Counted from the first letter of the stretch, positions 1 through 11,999 are shown. The stretch is DNA of 64,000 bases from Heterocephalus glaber (GCF_000247695.1 NW_004624801.1:2755209-2819208); one strand, 5' to 3'. Notes: generated from the sequence alone by a model not told the origin. Program-made: numbers and translations.

Positions 1-82
1 GAACTGTTCCAGCTTTGGCCAGTGGGGGCTCCCTTAGGTTGGCTCCCTGTACCCTTTTACCTCCCCTTCCTTTTCTATTATT
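1..82. other. Unassigned left edge
   Basis: Pyrimidine-rich sequence before the first recognisable repeat. No coding signal, repeat family or regulatory site could be supported here. Confidence 0.4.
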
Positions 83-345
83 ACTCATTCAGTTTATTGG
101 CACATTTTAGACGTACATTATGATCACACTGATCGTTGGGAATTTGTACCTGTTCATGATCTATCTTGGTTCTTATTTTTTTTCCCATTCCTTTTCCCTC
201 CCCTCCAACCCTTCACCCCTCCCTATTTACAAAAGCTTTGTTTCCATTTTTTTCCTTCTTTTCTCATTTTTTTCTTTCCTTTTCTTTTTTTCCCCCCATC
301 CTTTGGCAAAAACATCCTTACTTTCTGGTACCCCCGAGTGCTCAT
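83..345 (-). mobile_element. L1 3' end, lineage-specific family, antisense
   Basis: This stretch closely parallels the 3' untranslated end of the L1 at 52,539-54,178. Both have the phrase for a cttttattggcacattttag-like start, then a tacctgtacatgat-like block, then a long pyrimidine-rich run with TTTCC and CCCTCC. The shared order of blocks shows the same L1 subfamily, inserted so that its sense strand is the minus strand. Only the 3'UTR is present; no ORF2 residues remain. The left boundary is approximate because no poly(T) or target duplication is clear. Confidence 0.65.
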
Positions 346-604
346 GTTGTATTTTCACCTCCCAGTCCTGGAATCAACTAATTCTCAAGAGTTCCTCATC
401 CCCTTGACTGGAAAATGGCCCTTAGGAACCAAGGTCTGAGCATGAGGTGTCCTCATTGCTGCCAGGATATCACTATTGATGAAAATTTTTGTATGATGCT
501 ATACCACCTCCTCATGCACAAACATACACAGTTATATTTGTTCCTAAATCTATTTACCTATGTACATATCAAAAACCATAAGACAAATACGCTGTCATCT
601 TAAT
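345..604 (-). mobile_element. Old L1M-type fragment, antisense (left part)
   Basis: The segment containing ttttcacctcccagtcctgg, ctaattctcaagagttcct and aaaaaccataag matches from memory a common old mammalian L1M antisense sequence. The continuation of that sequence (a block like ctctgattccaatccaatac) reappears only at about 950-990, after an unrelated L1 piece, so the older element appears split. Exact subfamily cannot be set by eye. Confidence 0.5.
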
Positions 605-942
605 TTTATGTGGAATCACAATAAGAACCAAATTCATAGAAATAGAGTATAGAAAAGTGGTTGCCAGAGATTGCGGGGTAGGAGATGGGAACATGTTGGT
701 CAAAGAATCAGTCAGTTATAAGAGGAATCAGTGGAGAGGATCTAATGGATAGGGGGGTAGACTACTTTGCACAAGACTGTATTGTATATCTGAAATTTGC
801 TAGAAGAGTAGATTTTAAATGTTCTCACCACACACACATGCAGACAAATGGTAATGGGTAATAGATGTGCTAATTAACTTGATGGTGATAACCTTTTCAC
901 AAAATATACATATGTCAGCCTGAAACAGACAAAATCATGCTT
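605..942 (+). mobile_element. L1M 3'UTR fragment, sense, nested in older L1
   Basis: Contains, in order, the blocks aaattcatagaaatagagta, ggttgccagaga, gtcagttataagaggaat, ctgtattgtatatctgaaat and ttctcaccacacacac. This is the order of the classic L1MA/L1MB 3' end. It runs on the plus strand, opposite to the L1 sequence on both sides, consistent with insertion into it. No coding region remains. Confidence 0.65.
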
Positions 943-995
943 TCATGTGACTACCTCTGATTCCAATCCAATACCATGAGTTTTATCCTCGGTTA
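943..995 (-). mobile_element. Old L1M-type fragment, antisense (right part)
   Basis: Short continuation of the antisense L1M piece that ends near 604; the block ctctgattccaatccaatac is the expected next segment of that element. Boundaries are approximate. Confidence 0.35.
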
Positions 996-1204
996 GAAAT
1001 CAGCAAACAGCATGGCGAGTGCTGAAAGGAGAGAGGATACAGGTGACCAGATGTCCCTTTCAAGAGGGGAAAGGGAAATTCTGAGAGTTTGGCTCTTCTG
1101 TAGAGAAAAAACAAGGAGGGAAGATTACAAATGCACACCATTTAAAATCTAAGCTGAAGACTCAAAACCAGAAGTGACAGGGCTATCTCTAAAAGGCGTG
1201 TATC

Positions 1205-1311
1205 TGGCTAGGGGTATAGCCAGGAGTAGAGTGTTTGCCTAGCATGCCCAAGGCCCTGGGTTCAATCCCTAGCACCTCAATCAATCAATCAATCAATCAA
1301 TCCATCAATCA
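1205..1311 (+). mobile_element. ID-type SINE with TCAA-repeat tail
   Basis: A tRNA-Ala-derived ID element. The A-box region reads ggggtatagccaggagtaga, the core reads gtttgcctagcatgcccaag, and the B-box region reads gggttcaatccctagcacc, which are the expected ID blocks in order. The 3' tail is not plain poly(A) but a TCAA repeat of about eight units (about 1,277-1,311). Such SINEs are RNA polymerase III transcribed when young and mobilised by L1. The B box has A in place of the consensus G, so this copy is diverged. Confidence 0.85.
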
Positions 1312-2465
1312 GTGGCATGTTCTTACCATCCAGACAGATGCAGGCTCTGAGGTAAAGCTCACAAGGAACACAGACTCTCAGACTGGCATGTGTATCAGCA
1401 GCAATTTGGGCAATTTCTAAAGTTATTATTCATCCTCCTGGTGAATCACTAAAGCATGGCTCAGCACAGGACAGGAAGTACCTTGTGTGAGAAAGGGTAG
1501 AAGCCCAGGAAGGTCACAGAAGGCCTTGCCCTGCCCCTGAAGGCCACTAGAAACATTGTCATTGACATGTTCTCTTGGCCTGAATACCAAGTTTAACCTG
1601 GCTGAAGGTCCATCTCCCTTTATGGGTCTCAGAGGAGGATCAACCTATTCACCCACAAACAGAAGCAGAGAGTCTACAGTTCAATGGCATTTTTTGGAAT
1701 ACAAAACATTTATAACTTTTTTGAGTTCTCAGCAAATTCTTCCATAAAACTCTGTTATAAATGGAAGGCTGAGTGCCCATTCAGCTAACAAAAGCCCATT
1801 TAACTCATGCATGAAGAGTTTATAAGTACTTAAGTACCTTACGGGTTACGTAAAGCTTGTGGGGGAGTTCAGGAACTGAATCACCATTTGTAACATTTTT
1901 TTTCCTATGAGAAAATACCTTCCCTGTGAAGAGTGAGACGGTAACAAAAGGCCACTAAAGAAATATGTGAGACAGAAACATGGAGACAGGAGGAAAGTTC
2001 CTCTTGCTTTGAAACTCCAAGGAGAACATCGTTTATGTTCTTAGTGCAATGACAGTGAAGCAATTTATGGATCCATCTAGTCACAAGGAATTACTGAGTT
2101 ACTATTCTCTCTCAGACACAACACTGGGATCTGACAAAGAACAGTGCAGGAATCCCTGCCCTGTTCAATCCCTAGAACCTCTGGTTGCTCAGGATCTGAG
2201 AGGCACAGACAAAGGGAAGCACCATGAACTCCCAGGCAACCTGCTATGTAGGGAAAAGGCAGGAGCTACTGGAACTCAACGAGGGGAAACCAGGTCCCAG
2301 CTGGGGCTCTTCAAGGTTTCCAGAAGGAAGCTGTCCAGGCAACAAGGTGAGGACCATAGAGGCCAAGGAACCAACATGTGTAGAGCCTTGTCACAGGAAA
2401 GGGGAGAAGTGTTGATCATGACTGGTGATGGGGAGGCTAGTGGAAGGTGGCTGACAGAACACACA
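1312..2465. other. Unassigned, no gene seen
   Basis: About 1.15 kb of mixed-composition sequence. Open frames here are short, lack recognisable domains and overlap on both strands, so I treat them as chance. No familiar repeat was identified. The same applies to the gap at 996-1204. Confidence 0.5.
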
Positions 2466-3045
2466 GGATTTTTTAAAAATTGTGTTATAATTCAGATAAC
2501 ATAAGGTTCACAACTTGAACCACTTCAAGGTGCACATTTCAGTGGCCTTTAGTATACATTCACTGTGCTGTGTGACCATCACCACTAGTTCCAGAACCAT
2601 CTGGCTCTAGAACATTCTTATCACCCTACAAGGAAACTCAGTATTCACCAGCATCTCCTATTCCCCTCTACTCCTGGCCACAACTAATCTGGTTCTGTTT
2701 CTGTCAATTTTCCCACCTTGAAGAACATATAAACAAAGCCATACAATATATGGTCTTTTGTATCTGGCTTCTACTCAGCAGGTTTTCAAGGTTCATCCAT
2801 ATTGTGTTGTGTATCAGTATCTCATTCTATTTTATGGCTAAATAATATTCCATGCCATGAGTATATCATATTTTATTAATCCATTCATCCATTGATGGAC
2901 ATTGTTGAAGTCATTTCTACTTTCTGGCTATTGGGAATAATGCTGATGTGCGCATTCGTGCATGAGTTTTTGTTTGAAAACTTGTTTTTAACTATGTTGA
3001 GTCCATACTAAGGAGTTGGATTGCTGAGTCACATACTAAGGATAG
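2466..3045 (-). mobile_element. L1M-type 3' half, antisense
   Basis: Contains, in order, blocks close to an old L1M antisense consensus: a gtgttataattcagataaca-like start, tgtgaccatcaccact, ttcttatcaccctacaagga, ggtcttttgtatctggcttc, caaggttcatccatattgtg, atggctaaataatattcca, and attgggaataatgctgatg. The element is diverged, with small indels and stops, and carries no usable ORF2. Sense strand is minus. Confidence 0.75.
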
Positions 3046-3905
3046 GGATGTGTCTCAATAGCAACCAGAAGGCATTCAAGTGAGGGCCAATACGACTAGA
3101 CAGCATTTGGAATGGCTGATATCGATGGAGGTTGGAGGTGCCAGCAGTAGATGTCAGACCAGGTGAAAGAAACCAGATTGAGAAGGGTCACAATGCTATT
3201 CTCATCATTTCTTTCACTCTACCACTCTCCCGGTGGCAAGGATAGACATCCAGCCACAACGGATGAAGAAAGCCATTCTTCCCGCTGATATCGTCACAGA
3301 TGAAAAGCAACTATGGAGTCAATAGCAGAGCTCACAGCAGGCAAGACGGGTTGTCCAGATGATTCTAAATTTCCTCCCAGCTGGACTATGAGAAAAACAC
3401 TGATCCCTGAGCAGATCTTAAATCTCTTTCAGTCCCTCATTCTGTTTGAGTGAACCTTCATTCCCAAATGGTTAAGTAGTGGTAGCCCACTCAGTTCTTC
3501 CTCCAATCATGAGCCAATTTCCACCCTAAAGAAAGTTGTTTATTCCCATGAAATCTCCGCTACCTTCTTATCAGCTCTATTATTTATATAACTGCTTCCT
3601 CTATGAGTCAATCTCAAGTTCAGGGCAAAAGTTCAAATCTTCTCCAGTCTGAATAACCTAAGACTTACAGCTTTATCATCTTAAAAAGCAAGGACAGAGC
3701 CACCCACACCTCTTTCTAATCCCACTGTAGGGAACCAGCATTTCCAAGGGGAACGGTTGCCCACAGTCTTTGCAAGTGAATTCCATTATTATTCTCCATA
3801 AAGGGAAACCCAGTAAGACCCTACACCTTCCAGTGGAAAATCTGCCATGTAGCCAAGTTGTCAGTGGCTTCTGAAGAGAGCTTCACTACGAGGGAAACTT
3901 CTGGG
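3046..3905. other. Unassigned, no gene seen
   Basis: About 860 bp with no recognisable coding exon, repeat or structural RNA. Composition is unremarkable. Confidence 0.45.
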
Positions 3906-4102
3906 CCCCCTACATTCTATTTATCTTTATTAGTTTGTTTGTTTAATTTGAGACATGGTCTTGCTGTGTAGTTCAAGCTGGCCCATGAACTCACTATGTA
4001 GCCCAGGCTGGCCTTGAACTCATGGAGATCCTCCTGGCTCAGCCTCCTGAGTCCTGGGATTACAGACATGTGTCACCATGCCTGGCCACCCCCTACATTC
4101 TA
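3906..4102 (-). mobile_element. B1-type SINE, antisense, with perfect 14 bp target-site duplication
   Basis: A 7SL-derived B1 element in reverse orientation: T-rich tail complement on the left, then gagacatggtcttgctgtgt, two copies of an actcactatgtagcccagg-like segment, gcctcctgagtcctgggatt and caccatgcctggcc. The element proper is 3,920-4,088. The 14 bp cccccTACATTCTA at 3,906-3,919 is repeated exactly at 4,089-4,102, marking L1-mediated insertion. A similar partial internal repetition is seen in the B1 at 57,121-57,276. Confidence 0.88.
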
Positions 4103-5635
4103 ATCTGTCACACGAAACTTTTTGCCAAAGACCCACTCTGAAGTCCCCCACTTTGCTAGTTGAGAAAACAGATCCTTAATGCAAGGAAGGAAGGAACGAT
4201 GAATGGATAAAGTATATACTCCTATGGAAGCAAGAAGGAACACATCCAATGTCGTGATCTGCTTTGGGTTTGCTGCTCCATTTCCTTGGGACTGACCTTG
4301 ACAGTAATGAGGACAGAATTAGGTCTCTGGGGGATTCCACACCAGCTACTTGGCCCACAAAGGCTCCTACTAGCAGGCAAAGGGTTAATTTGGTGGAAAT
4401 CCCCATTTAGGCAAAGGCAGAGCCAAGAAGTGAGGTGCAATTGAAAGTCTGAGGTATAGAACAGGTCCTCTGAGAACGCTGGTGACCCCAGGAGAGCATG
4501 GCTTGCATTTCCCTAGAGAAGCCTGAGTCTGGGACCCTGTAGGCTGCTTTGGAAAATTGTCGTGGTGGTGCAGATCATCTTGTCAGACTCTTCAGTAGGA
4601 CTCATCTGACCACAGTTGGCCAAGTCCCCTGAGTAGTGCCATCCAGGTGTCTGGAAGGTGACTCACAGACAGCCCCCAGGGAGCCGCAAAGTTATTCTCT
4701 CCAGGCCTGTGTTAACAGCTTTCCATGACCCACAGGCCACCTCCAAAGTAGGTTTGCCAGGCTTTCTGGGCAGCTTGTGAGTCAGGGACTGTCCTCCTGT
4801 TGGCCACTTGTGGCCTGGGAAGCATCTGGACTTGCTGTGCTGGAGGTCAGCAGGATACTAATGGCACCATTATCTGGTAGAATCAGAGGCACAAGTGCCC
4901 AGCAGATGGCCTGGAGGCTTCACCCAGGCTAGTGGGGCAGGCAGACAATTTACAAGCTAAGTAACACAGCATAAAAGTGAGTAGCAAACACTAATGAGCC
5001 AACAAGTCAGGACAGAAGGCCCTTCTCACCGACCAAGCCACCTTGCTTGGTGCTGGCAGCCCTGCCCAGCCAGTGCTGACAGCGGTCCAGGATGCTTCAT
5101 AGTGCTTTCCTCTGGACTGCAGAAAGCTACTGGCAGCCTTGGGGGGATTTCAGCCTTGGGGGTATTTCTAGAGACTTCCCTGATCAAAGGCTCGAAAGTC
5201 TAATGTTGTCCCCAAACTCTACCTAAACACAGAGGGAGTGAGCTTAGCAGGTGCCCTTTTATGGCAAGCACCATCATCCATTCCCTATGACTTTTGTGTC
5301 TCCCTCCGGCTTCAGATGACAGATGTGGGGCTCACTGTTTACAGAAGGGGACCGTGGTGCCATCAGAGCTGAGGGAGGGGAAGCTTCCTGGGAAAGCAGC
5401 CATGAGAGAAACCACGTGTACCTGCAGTTTGCTCATACTGACACCCCATGGCTTGAATTTGGGCACATGAGGTTGTCTCAGGCTACTGGGTATTCTAATG
5501 AGACAATAAACCAATGGACTACATGGCTACCATCCTGCAGACCTTTAGCATCCTTGGATTCCACTTGAACCAATTCAGGACGGGCCTAGCAAGACATGGA
5601 AATGATGTTAAGAAGGAAAACAATCGTCTTGAAAA
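4103..5635. other. Unassigned, no gene seen
   Basis: About 1.5 kb without a recognisable exon or repeat. Frames up to about 80 codons occur on both strands without conserved motifs. Confidence 0.45.
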
Positions 5636-6085
5636 CCACTGAATGGTATTCCTTCACTTACATGACAAAAGTTACCAAACACTTCTAGGTGCCACAGTGC
5701 TAGGTGGGTGCCAGAGACACACGGGTGGACAAGACAGATAGGGTCCAGGCTCTTATGAAGTTGGGCACAGATGGATGACACACAACCAAAAAAAGTGAGC
5801 GGGCAGCCACCTCCACACAATGATTTATAAAGGGCATGAACTAGGGGTCTGATGGAGAAGTTCAAGGAGGATCTAGTTTGAGAAGGGCAGTTAGGGATAG
5901 GCTCTTCAAAGAGATGAAATTGAAGCTGAGATCTGAAGAATGAAAGGAGAGGAAATAGAACTTTCCATGCAGAGGAAAGAGCAAGAAAAGCCAACAAGTG
6001 GGCAAGATCTTTGTGTGTTTGAGAAACCTTAAAGAAGTCCTACATGGCTGGTGTCTGGTGAGGTGGAAAGTGAACCTGAACTTTA
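5636..6085 (+). repeat. Ancient mammalian interspersed repeat, family not pinned
   Basis: The order of blocks (caaacacttctaggtgccac, gacaagacagatagggtcca, ggctcttatgaagttggg, gaagctgagatctgaagaat, ctttccatgcagaggaaaga, gtgtgtttgagaaacc) follows a very widespread old mammalian dispersed sequence that I recognise by pattern but cannot name with confidence (an L2-like or other old element). Any open frame on its minus strand is a by-product of the repeat. Confidence 0.5.
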
Positions 6086-7540
6086 TCTCAAATGCAATTC
6101 ACTCACAACTTGGCAAAGGTCAGTGTTCAGCGTGGGTTAGAGCTAGGCTCCCTCAGTGTTTTTGCTTGGCTTCCTATGCAACTCACTTAAGGATCAGGGC
6201 TGGTCAGCCAGGATTAGCAAATGATTTAGAAAACAGGGAGATTGTCTGGTTTTAAAACAGCCAGATTCCCAACCCCTGCATCAGATCTATTCATGGCTAG
6301 GCCCCTTGGCCCCCACCTGCAGGCTCAGTCTCACCCTTAGGACCAATCTTGATTTCATAGACTTAGGAGTTTCTTGTGCAGTTATGTGAGATGCAACACC
6401 TCTTGCTTTTTTACTAAACTGGAATGAGTCCCTGCACCCCAGCTCTGCTTCTGGCATGCTTCTGGCCTCATGGAGAGCTTTCCTGAGATCAGAGCCTCAT
6501 CTAGCTCACTCTTATCTCTGGCCTGGGCTCCTGAACCATCGTCCCTCGTCTGGAGACCTACAGTGTACCAAGAGATCATTTGGAGGCTGACTGCACTCCG
6601 CCTGCCCTTTCAAATAGTGGCTGATCCCAGATCCGGCCACATGGCGGTCCTGCCACCCAGACCCCAGTTACCCTTGGCTAGCTCGTGATGGTAAATACAG
6701 CTGCACCACACCCTTCCTGGGGCCTTTTGCTCCTGACCCTGGATCTGCCTGGCAGGCAGAGCTTCCTCTTAGCATTTGCACCTGGGTGCTTCTGTCCAGT
6801 AAGGAGGTTGAGTCCCAGGGCCAGGCCTCTGCTTATCTCTTCCCGACCTGCTGCCTTGACTGCCAAGCTGTGTTCAAAGGATGCTGGCCTCAGCCTGTGC
6901 CCCCTACACCTGACAGAAATCAAGGCAAGTCCTCAAGTTTATAAAGGGCAATTTAAAAGATACTAACAGTCAGCAGATTCATCTATTGAAGGGATTTTAC
7001 ACGTAGGTAAAGAGATTTAAATTTGAGTTCTTTTGAATCCGGGGCACAACAGTCTCTACCCGCCCGCCCCACACACATACAGGTCACTCGGCCCCATCCC
7101 TCTGCCATCGGATCTTAAAGGAGGAGAGTGCGTATGTTGCCTGCACAAGCATCCATCCCATTGCCGACAGCCAGACAAGCCAGCCTTGCTGGAGAAAGAA
7201 ATGGACTCTCAAGGGGTTTCTAGGATAGCTCCATCCCCAATGAATGAGGCAGGGGAATCCTTTTCTTCAAATGAAGCCTTGCATAGGAACACAACATTGA
7301 AAACAGATGAGTGTTAAAGCTGTGGTCCTCGCCCCCGCTATGGAAACTTCAGAGCTCCACAGGAGACGATCTGCAGACCATGGCTGAAAACTCAGAGCTC
7401 CACAGGCATGGGGCAGACAGCCCCCTGAGAATGAGGGCTGGACTGCAGAAGGTCCGTAGGCTAATGATGATGAGGCCTGTACAGCAACAGCAGCAGCTGC
7501 CTCTGCTAAGCAAGAGAATGCCAAGCCTGCAGGTATAATT
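6086..7540. other. Unassigned, no gene seen
   Basis: About 1.45 kb of moderately GC-rich sequence. Nothing recognisable apart from a small C-rich patch near 7,060. Several frames of 70-95 codons overlap on opposite strands, typical of chance frames in GC-rich DNA. Confidence 0.45.
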
Positions 7541-7645
7541 ATTCTCATTTTACATCGGCAGAAACTGAGGCTCTGTGAAGCTAAATAACATCTCCAAGGC
7601 CACATTCCTCTGGAGAGTCACGATGTGGAGCCAGTGTATCAGAGA
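7541..7645 (+). repeat. MIR SINE fragment
   Basis: Contains the MIR core order: attctcattttacatcggca, gaaactgaggctctg, then a diverged aaggccac segment. Old tRNA-derived SINE, no open function expected. Confidence 0.6.
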
Positions 7646-8811
7646 TCCCTTCATATGTAAGGATGGACGGCTCCAGTTGAGGGGTCAAGCTGGGTACAAG
7701 GAAGGGAGAACCTGGAAGCTTTGGAAGCCATGCAGGGTGACTGTTGAGGGAAGACCAGTGTGCTTTCATGCAGATCTGCCCCAGGCCTGTTCAGGCCTGT
7801 TTCTGCCCCCTGAATGAGGAAGCTATGCTTTGTAGGAGCCCAGTGGAACAAGATTCCTGAATGAAGAGCTTGGGAGAAGTATGTAGTGTTACCATTATCA
7901 GAGACTGACGTGGTGCCAGGCTAGGAGAGGCCCCAGTGGCCAAGGGACTGCAAGAGAGGGAAGATAGTAATATTTTCCAGGAAGACAAGGCCACTCTTTC
8001 AACTAGGACAACCATCTTGCCCCAAGCCAGGCTGATCAGTGGCTGCCAGCCCATCACACACATGTCCGAAGCTGCCCTCCCCTCAGGACAAATGGCCTCT
8101 CCAGAGCTATGCCCTGGCAGTGAAGGATGTACCTTTGGGTGTTCCCAGTGTTTCTCCAAGTGTAATAGGACCTCTTCTAGCAATGGGAGGAGGTAGCTGG
8201 GGTAGAAGCTGCTCCCAGTGGCCTCTAGTACCCAAATTACCTCCTGCAGGGCATTGGGAGGTTGCAGACAAACCAAAGGCAGAAGTAGGACCCAAGAGGA
8301 AGGGATTGGTGTCAATTGGTGAGTACGGATCAGAAGACCCAAGCTGCTGTACCTGCTTTTTTCCATGATCAATGACAGGACTGCCCTCAGTCATAGGTAT
8401 CCTCCATACACCTATATCCCTGGGTCTCCTCCAATTTACTTTTGAAAATAATGGTTAGCCAGTTCAGGGTGCCCCTCTAGCAAACTCAGATTCATCCATA
8501 CCCCCAGGGGTTACTTAGCCAGCACCCACTTTTTGTGCCCAAAATGCAAGAGTTGAAATTTCTGTCCTCATTCTAGTGTTTCAGCTAAACTTCTGGTGGC
8601 TGGATCAAAAGATGTTTGCAATGGGAAACAATGTGTTAAATCACGTCAGATGTTCAAGATTAATTCCACTGACGTTAGATTCATGAATTGGACACCTTAT
8701 TCACAATTGGAAACTAAACATGATTAAAACTCCTGTGTGCACTGGACTCATATCCACATGTGAACTCCTTTCTTTCATGAGTGTTCTCTCCAAAACGTTC
8801 AGGGACCTTGC
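7646..8811. other. Unassigned; holds a 193-codon chance-like frame
   Basis: The longest open frame of the window (minus strand, 7,791-8,372, 193 codons) lies mostly here. Its translation shows no signal peptide, membrane span pattern, domain or motif that I recognise, and overlapping frames of about 90-110 codons occupy the other strand. In 64 kb of six-frame sequence a frame of this size is within chance expectation, so I do not call it a gene. Confidence 0.5.
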
Positions 8812-8911
8812 ACATGTGTGGGTTTCTAGGGGGTTGAGAGTGCTTGCCCAGTATGCACCAGGCACTGAGCTGGATCCCCAGCACCATCACCAAAACAAAA
8901 CAAAAACCATG
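8812..8911 (+). mobile_element. ID-type SINE
   Basis: Reads as a diverged ID element: tagggggttgagagtgcttg, cccagtatgcaccaggcac, tgagctggatccccagcacc, followed by an A-rich tail of CAAAA units ending near 8,911. The B-box region is mutated. Confidence 0.8.
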
Positions 8912-10085
8912 ATGATGTCAAAGTTAGGTCAACTATACTAAATAGGAAATGTGACCTCTGTCCTTGAGAGCTCAGGCCTCTCCTGCTAAACTGAAGAGGG
9001 CAGGTGGGGTGGGGCTGGGCATTACAATCCACCCGCTGCCTGCCTCAGGTCCATCTATCTGTGCTGAGTGCATGTTTGCCAAACTGCTCAAATGCTAAGG
9101 GGATGACATGGGATGGAGATGAGAACAGAGAGAAAAATGAAAGACTGACCCATGTTCATGTTGATGTCTATGAGATTCTTGTGCACACGGAGCAGAGGAG
9201 AATGGGAGAAATGAAGACAGTGGCATTGACCGGTGTGGCCACGTCTCTTCGGTAGCCTGTCTACACACTTGCTCTCATCTGAACTGGGCTCCAGCCTCCC
9301 CAGGCTCCCTCTCCTAGATGAGACCCACTTGGTAGAAAGTGCTAATATTACACACAGCTTCGGTCCACCCAGCACTGAAAGAGTTTTAAATTCTGTCAGC
9401 ATTCTGCAGCTTTTATCCCATGCCAAGTGTCTTCATTATAAATCAAACATCTGGACCAATTTGAAATCAGACTCCCAAGATGAAAATAGAAAGCGGAGAG
9501 GGGAAACACCAGCACTGGGATTCAGAGGCACCCTCCCACCTAGGTAGAAAGGCATGCGTCTAAACCCAACCCTCTCCGATTGCCCTCTTGCCCCAGGAAA
9601 GTGTGTGAGCACTTTGCTCAGAGAACAAGCTCCCCGTGGGTTTCTCCAAAGCTGTGTGTGCCACTGACAGCCAGAGAGCCCTTGGCCCAGGAAACTGCCT
9701 CTTTCTCCCAACTTTTGTCGAACAGATGTTGAGATTGGCAGAGCTGCCTGCTCCCTACCCAGCCGGCTGCCTTGATGCCAGGTGGGTCCCAGCCTGGAGC
9801 TTCAAAGCCTTTAAACTTTATTAAAATATTTTATTTAAAAATTAGATCAATAAATGTTCCTTTCCTTGGGTGGTCCTAGAGGAGCAAGCATCTTGCTTTG
9901 CAGGAATGTGGCAGATACCAAATTATCTTGGGAAAACCACTGTGTTCTCAGCAATAGAGTCCAAAAAGCCATAATGCAAAGGACACAACTGTTTCTGCAG
10001 TCTGCGGCTGCCACAATCATCTGCCCTTCCTCAGAAACAGCCACGCTGTTCTTCCACTCAGGAACAATCCATAGCTCCCTGGTGC
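8912..10085. other. Unassigned, no gene seen
   Basis: About 1.2 kb with no recognised repeat or exon. An AT-rich stretch lies at about 9,808-9,855. Confidence 0.45.
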
Positions 10086-10087
10086 CT

Positions 10088-10281
10088 ATAACAACAGTTG
10101 GCAAACTGTGGCCTGAGGCCCAAATCTCACCTGTCCTGTTTTTGTAAACAGAAACCCAGCCACACCCATTCATTTCTGTACTGTACAGTACAGTAGAGCT
10201 GAAAAGCTGCCACCAAGCCTGTAACGTTGGCTCTTGGCTGTTTGGCCCGAGACAGAAAAATACAGTGAGCTTGTCATGCCC
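10088..10281 (+). mobile_element. hAT-type MITE fragment (copy 1 of 3 in window)
   Basis: Begins with a ttggcaaactgtggcctgag block and continues with ctgtttttgtaaacagaaac and ccagccacacccattcattt, the order of a common mammalian non-autonomous hAT-like repeat. It is diverged in its second half. Copies of the same family lie at about 39,975-40,187 (minus) and 47,830-48,105 (plus). I do not assign a Repbase name. Confidence 0.55.
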
Positions 10282-10978
10282 TCCTCCCTGCCCGGCCAAC
10301 CCCGGAGGACAGTGCCCTGTCCTTGGTCATTCTGTGGGCTGGACTGATGTGTGCCACATTTAGAGAGCTGGAGGGGCTGGGAAAGGGGACAGAGGGGGGT
10401 GAAGCTGGGATTCCCAGCTGCACCCACAACTGGAGACACAGCCATAGCCTTGGGGAAGTGGAGCCTGGGAGGGGTTGAGGAGGTCCTTGAGCCCCCTCAT
10501 TGGCTCTGCTGAGCTTGGAGTGCCCTGGGTGCCTGAGATGGGAGTCTTAATGTGCAGAGGAGCAGACTTCACCAAATCTACCTCCAGGTGGAATCTACCC
10601 CCACGGGGCTGGGGAACATGTAAATGGAGATGTCGCTTCCTGTGGAGTTTGTTTACTTTCATTATTTATGCAGGCTGCAGGCAGGAGAGCTGGAATGGCC
10701 CCTTTGGGATGCTTCCTCAGCCCTGTGCTCTTGGGTTTCCTGCTCTAGCTGGAGCTCTGGTTTCTTCCAAGCTTTCGGAGAATGGCTCTCTCGTCTCAAA
10801 GGTCATGGTACCTGTGGTCTTGGCCACTGGCTCCCTCTCTGACCTCTGCAAATGTCCCCACGCTGCTCTCCTCCACAGCCTACCACTGTAGGACCTCTGG
10901 CTTTGTCATGGGCCGTGCGTGTGCATGTGTGTGTCAGGCTAAACCATGGGCCTCTGCACTGAGTTACATCCTTAGGCC
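10282..10978. other. Unassigned, no gene seen
   Basis: About 700 bp. A short AT-richer patch at 10,620-10,665 contains tgtttac and attatttatgc and stands out from its GC-rich surroundings, but one forkhead-like word is not enough to call an element. Confidence 0.4.
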
Positions 10979-11074
10979 TTTTTTATTTTTTACTTTAAGA
11001 CTGTGTCTCACCAAGGTGCCCCAGGCTCCAATGTACAATCACCCGTCTCAGCCTCCCAGAGATGGGGCTGGCTT
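10979..11074 (-). mobile_element. B1-type SINE fragment, antisense
   Basis: T-rich run followed by gactgtgtctcaccaaggtg, ccaggctccaatgtacaatc and gtctcagcctcccagaga: the reverse complement of a B1. It is short and diverged, so the retained end is uncertain. Confidence 0.65.
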
Positions 11075-11999
11075 TGACATTCCGTTTTCAGTCACCTTCA
11101 GTGGTTCTATGGCTGGCTACGGACTGGTGGGAAGGAAGATGATGCCTAAAGCAAGAACACTGAAGGAGGAACTCAGGGGTCTCCTCCATCTGAAATAGTG
11201 TTTTCCCTTTCACAGACCCTGGGTCACCTGTGAGCTGACACTGGCAGGATGCAGACTCTTCTACCCAGAGGCTGAGGGGCCCCATGGACATCCATTCTGA
11301 CACTGATCCTGGGATGGTCTCTCTTGCTTACAACTGTGAGGGTGCTGTGCAGGTGTGGCCCACCTTCTGCCTGAATGCAAGATCCCCTGTCCCTTGCTGC
11401 ATTTTCTCCCCCTTTTATGAAGCAGCTGGGCTCTTTCTTGGTCCAGTATGAAGCCCTCCCAGCCCTAGCCAAAGTCACACCATTTTGTAAGTCAGAGTTC
11501 AGCTGCCCCTTGGGGTGCTTTCTGGGTGCTGATGCTGTGTGCCAGGCTGCAGCAAAATGAGCCATCCCTCCCTGCGGTGGACCGCGCATGTTGAGGCCGG
11601 TGGAATTCCTGATGGGAATGCAGTGTGCGCAAACACACAATTCTTCCCTCGGATTCTGGTTCTCGCTTTAGCTTTTTGCTGTGGAACCTGGAGCCCTATG
11701 CAGAAAGGAGATCAATAAGTGAGATGTGTGGTGACTTTGTGTGCAGCTGCCTATAATACCGTCCACTGCTCTGAAAGTGACCCCTAGTAAATTTCACTTG
11801 CCAAGCTGGACTGGTCCGAGTCATTCTTTGGTCTGTGGGTGCCTTCTCTATTTGGAGGCAAATGTTTCTTTTATGTCTCCCTAAGAAATTCACAGACACC
11901 TACTCTGGCGTCAGAGCTCAGGGACGCCAAAGAGAGCAGAAATGAGAAACCTGTCCTGGTTGCTCAGGCCCCAGTCTGACAGATGCCTGGTCCCTGACA
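11075..11999. other. Unassigned, no gene seen
   Basis: About 925 bp without a recognisable exon or repeat. Confidence 0.4.

Noticed and set aside
7791..8372. Longest open frame in the window, 193 codons, minus strand
   Set aside because: No recognisable domain, overlapping frames on both strands, and length within chance for 64 kb read in six frames.
11806..11820. ctggactggtccgagtc, faintly like a Y RNA start
   Set aside because: Only about ten bases match; no complementary 3' end or RNA polymerase III terminator at the right distance.
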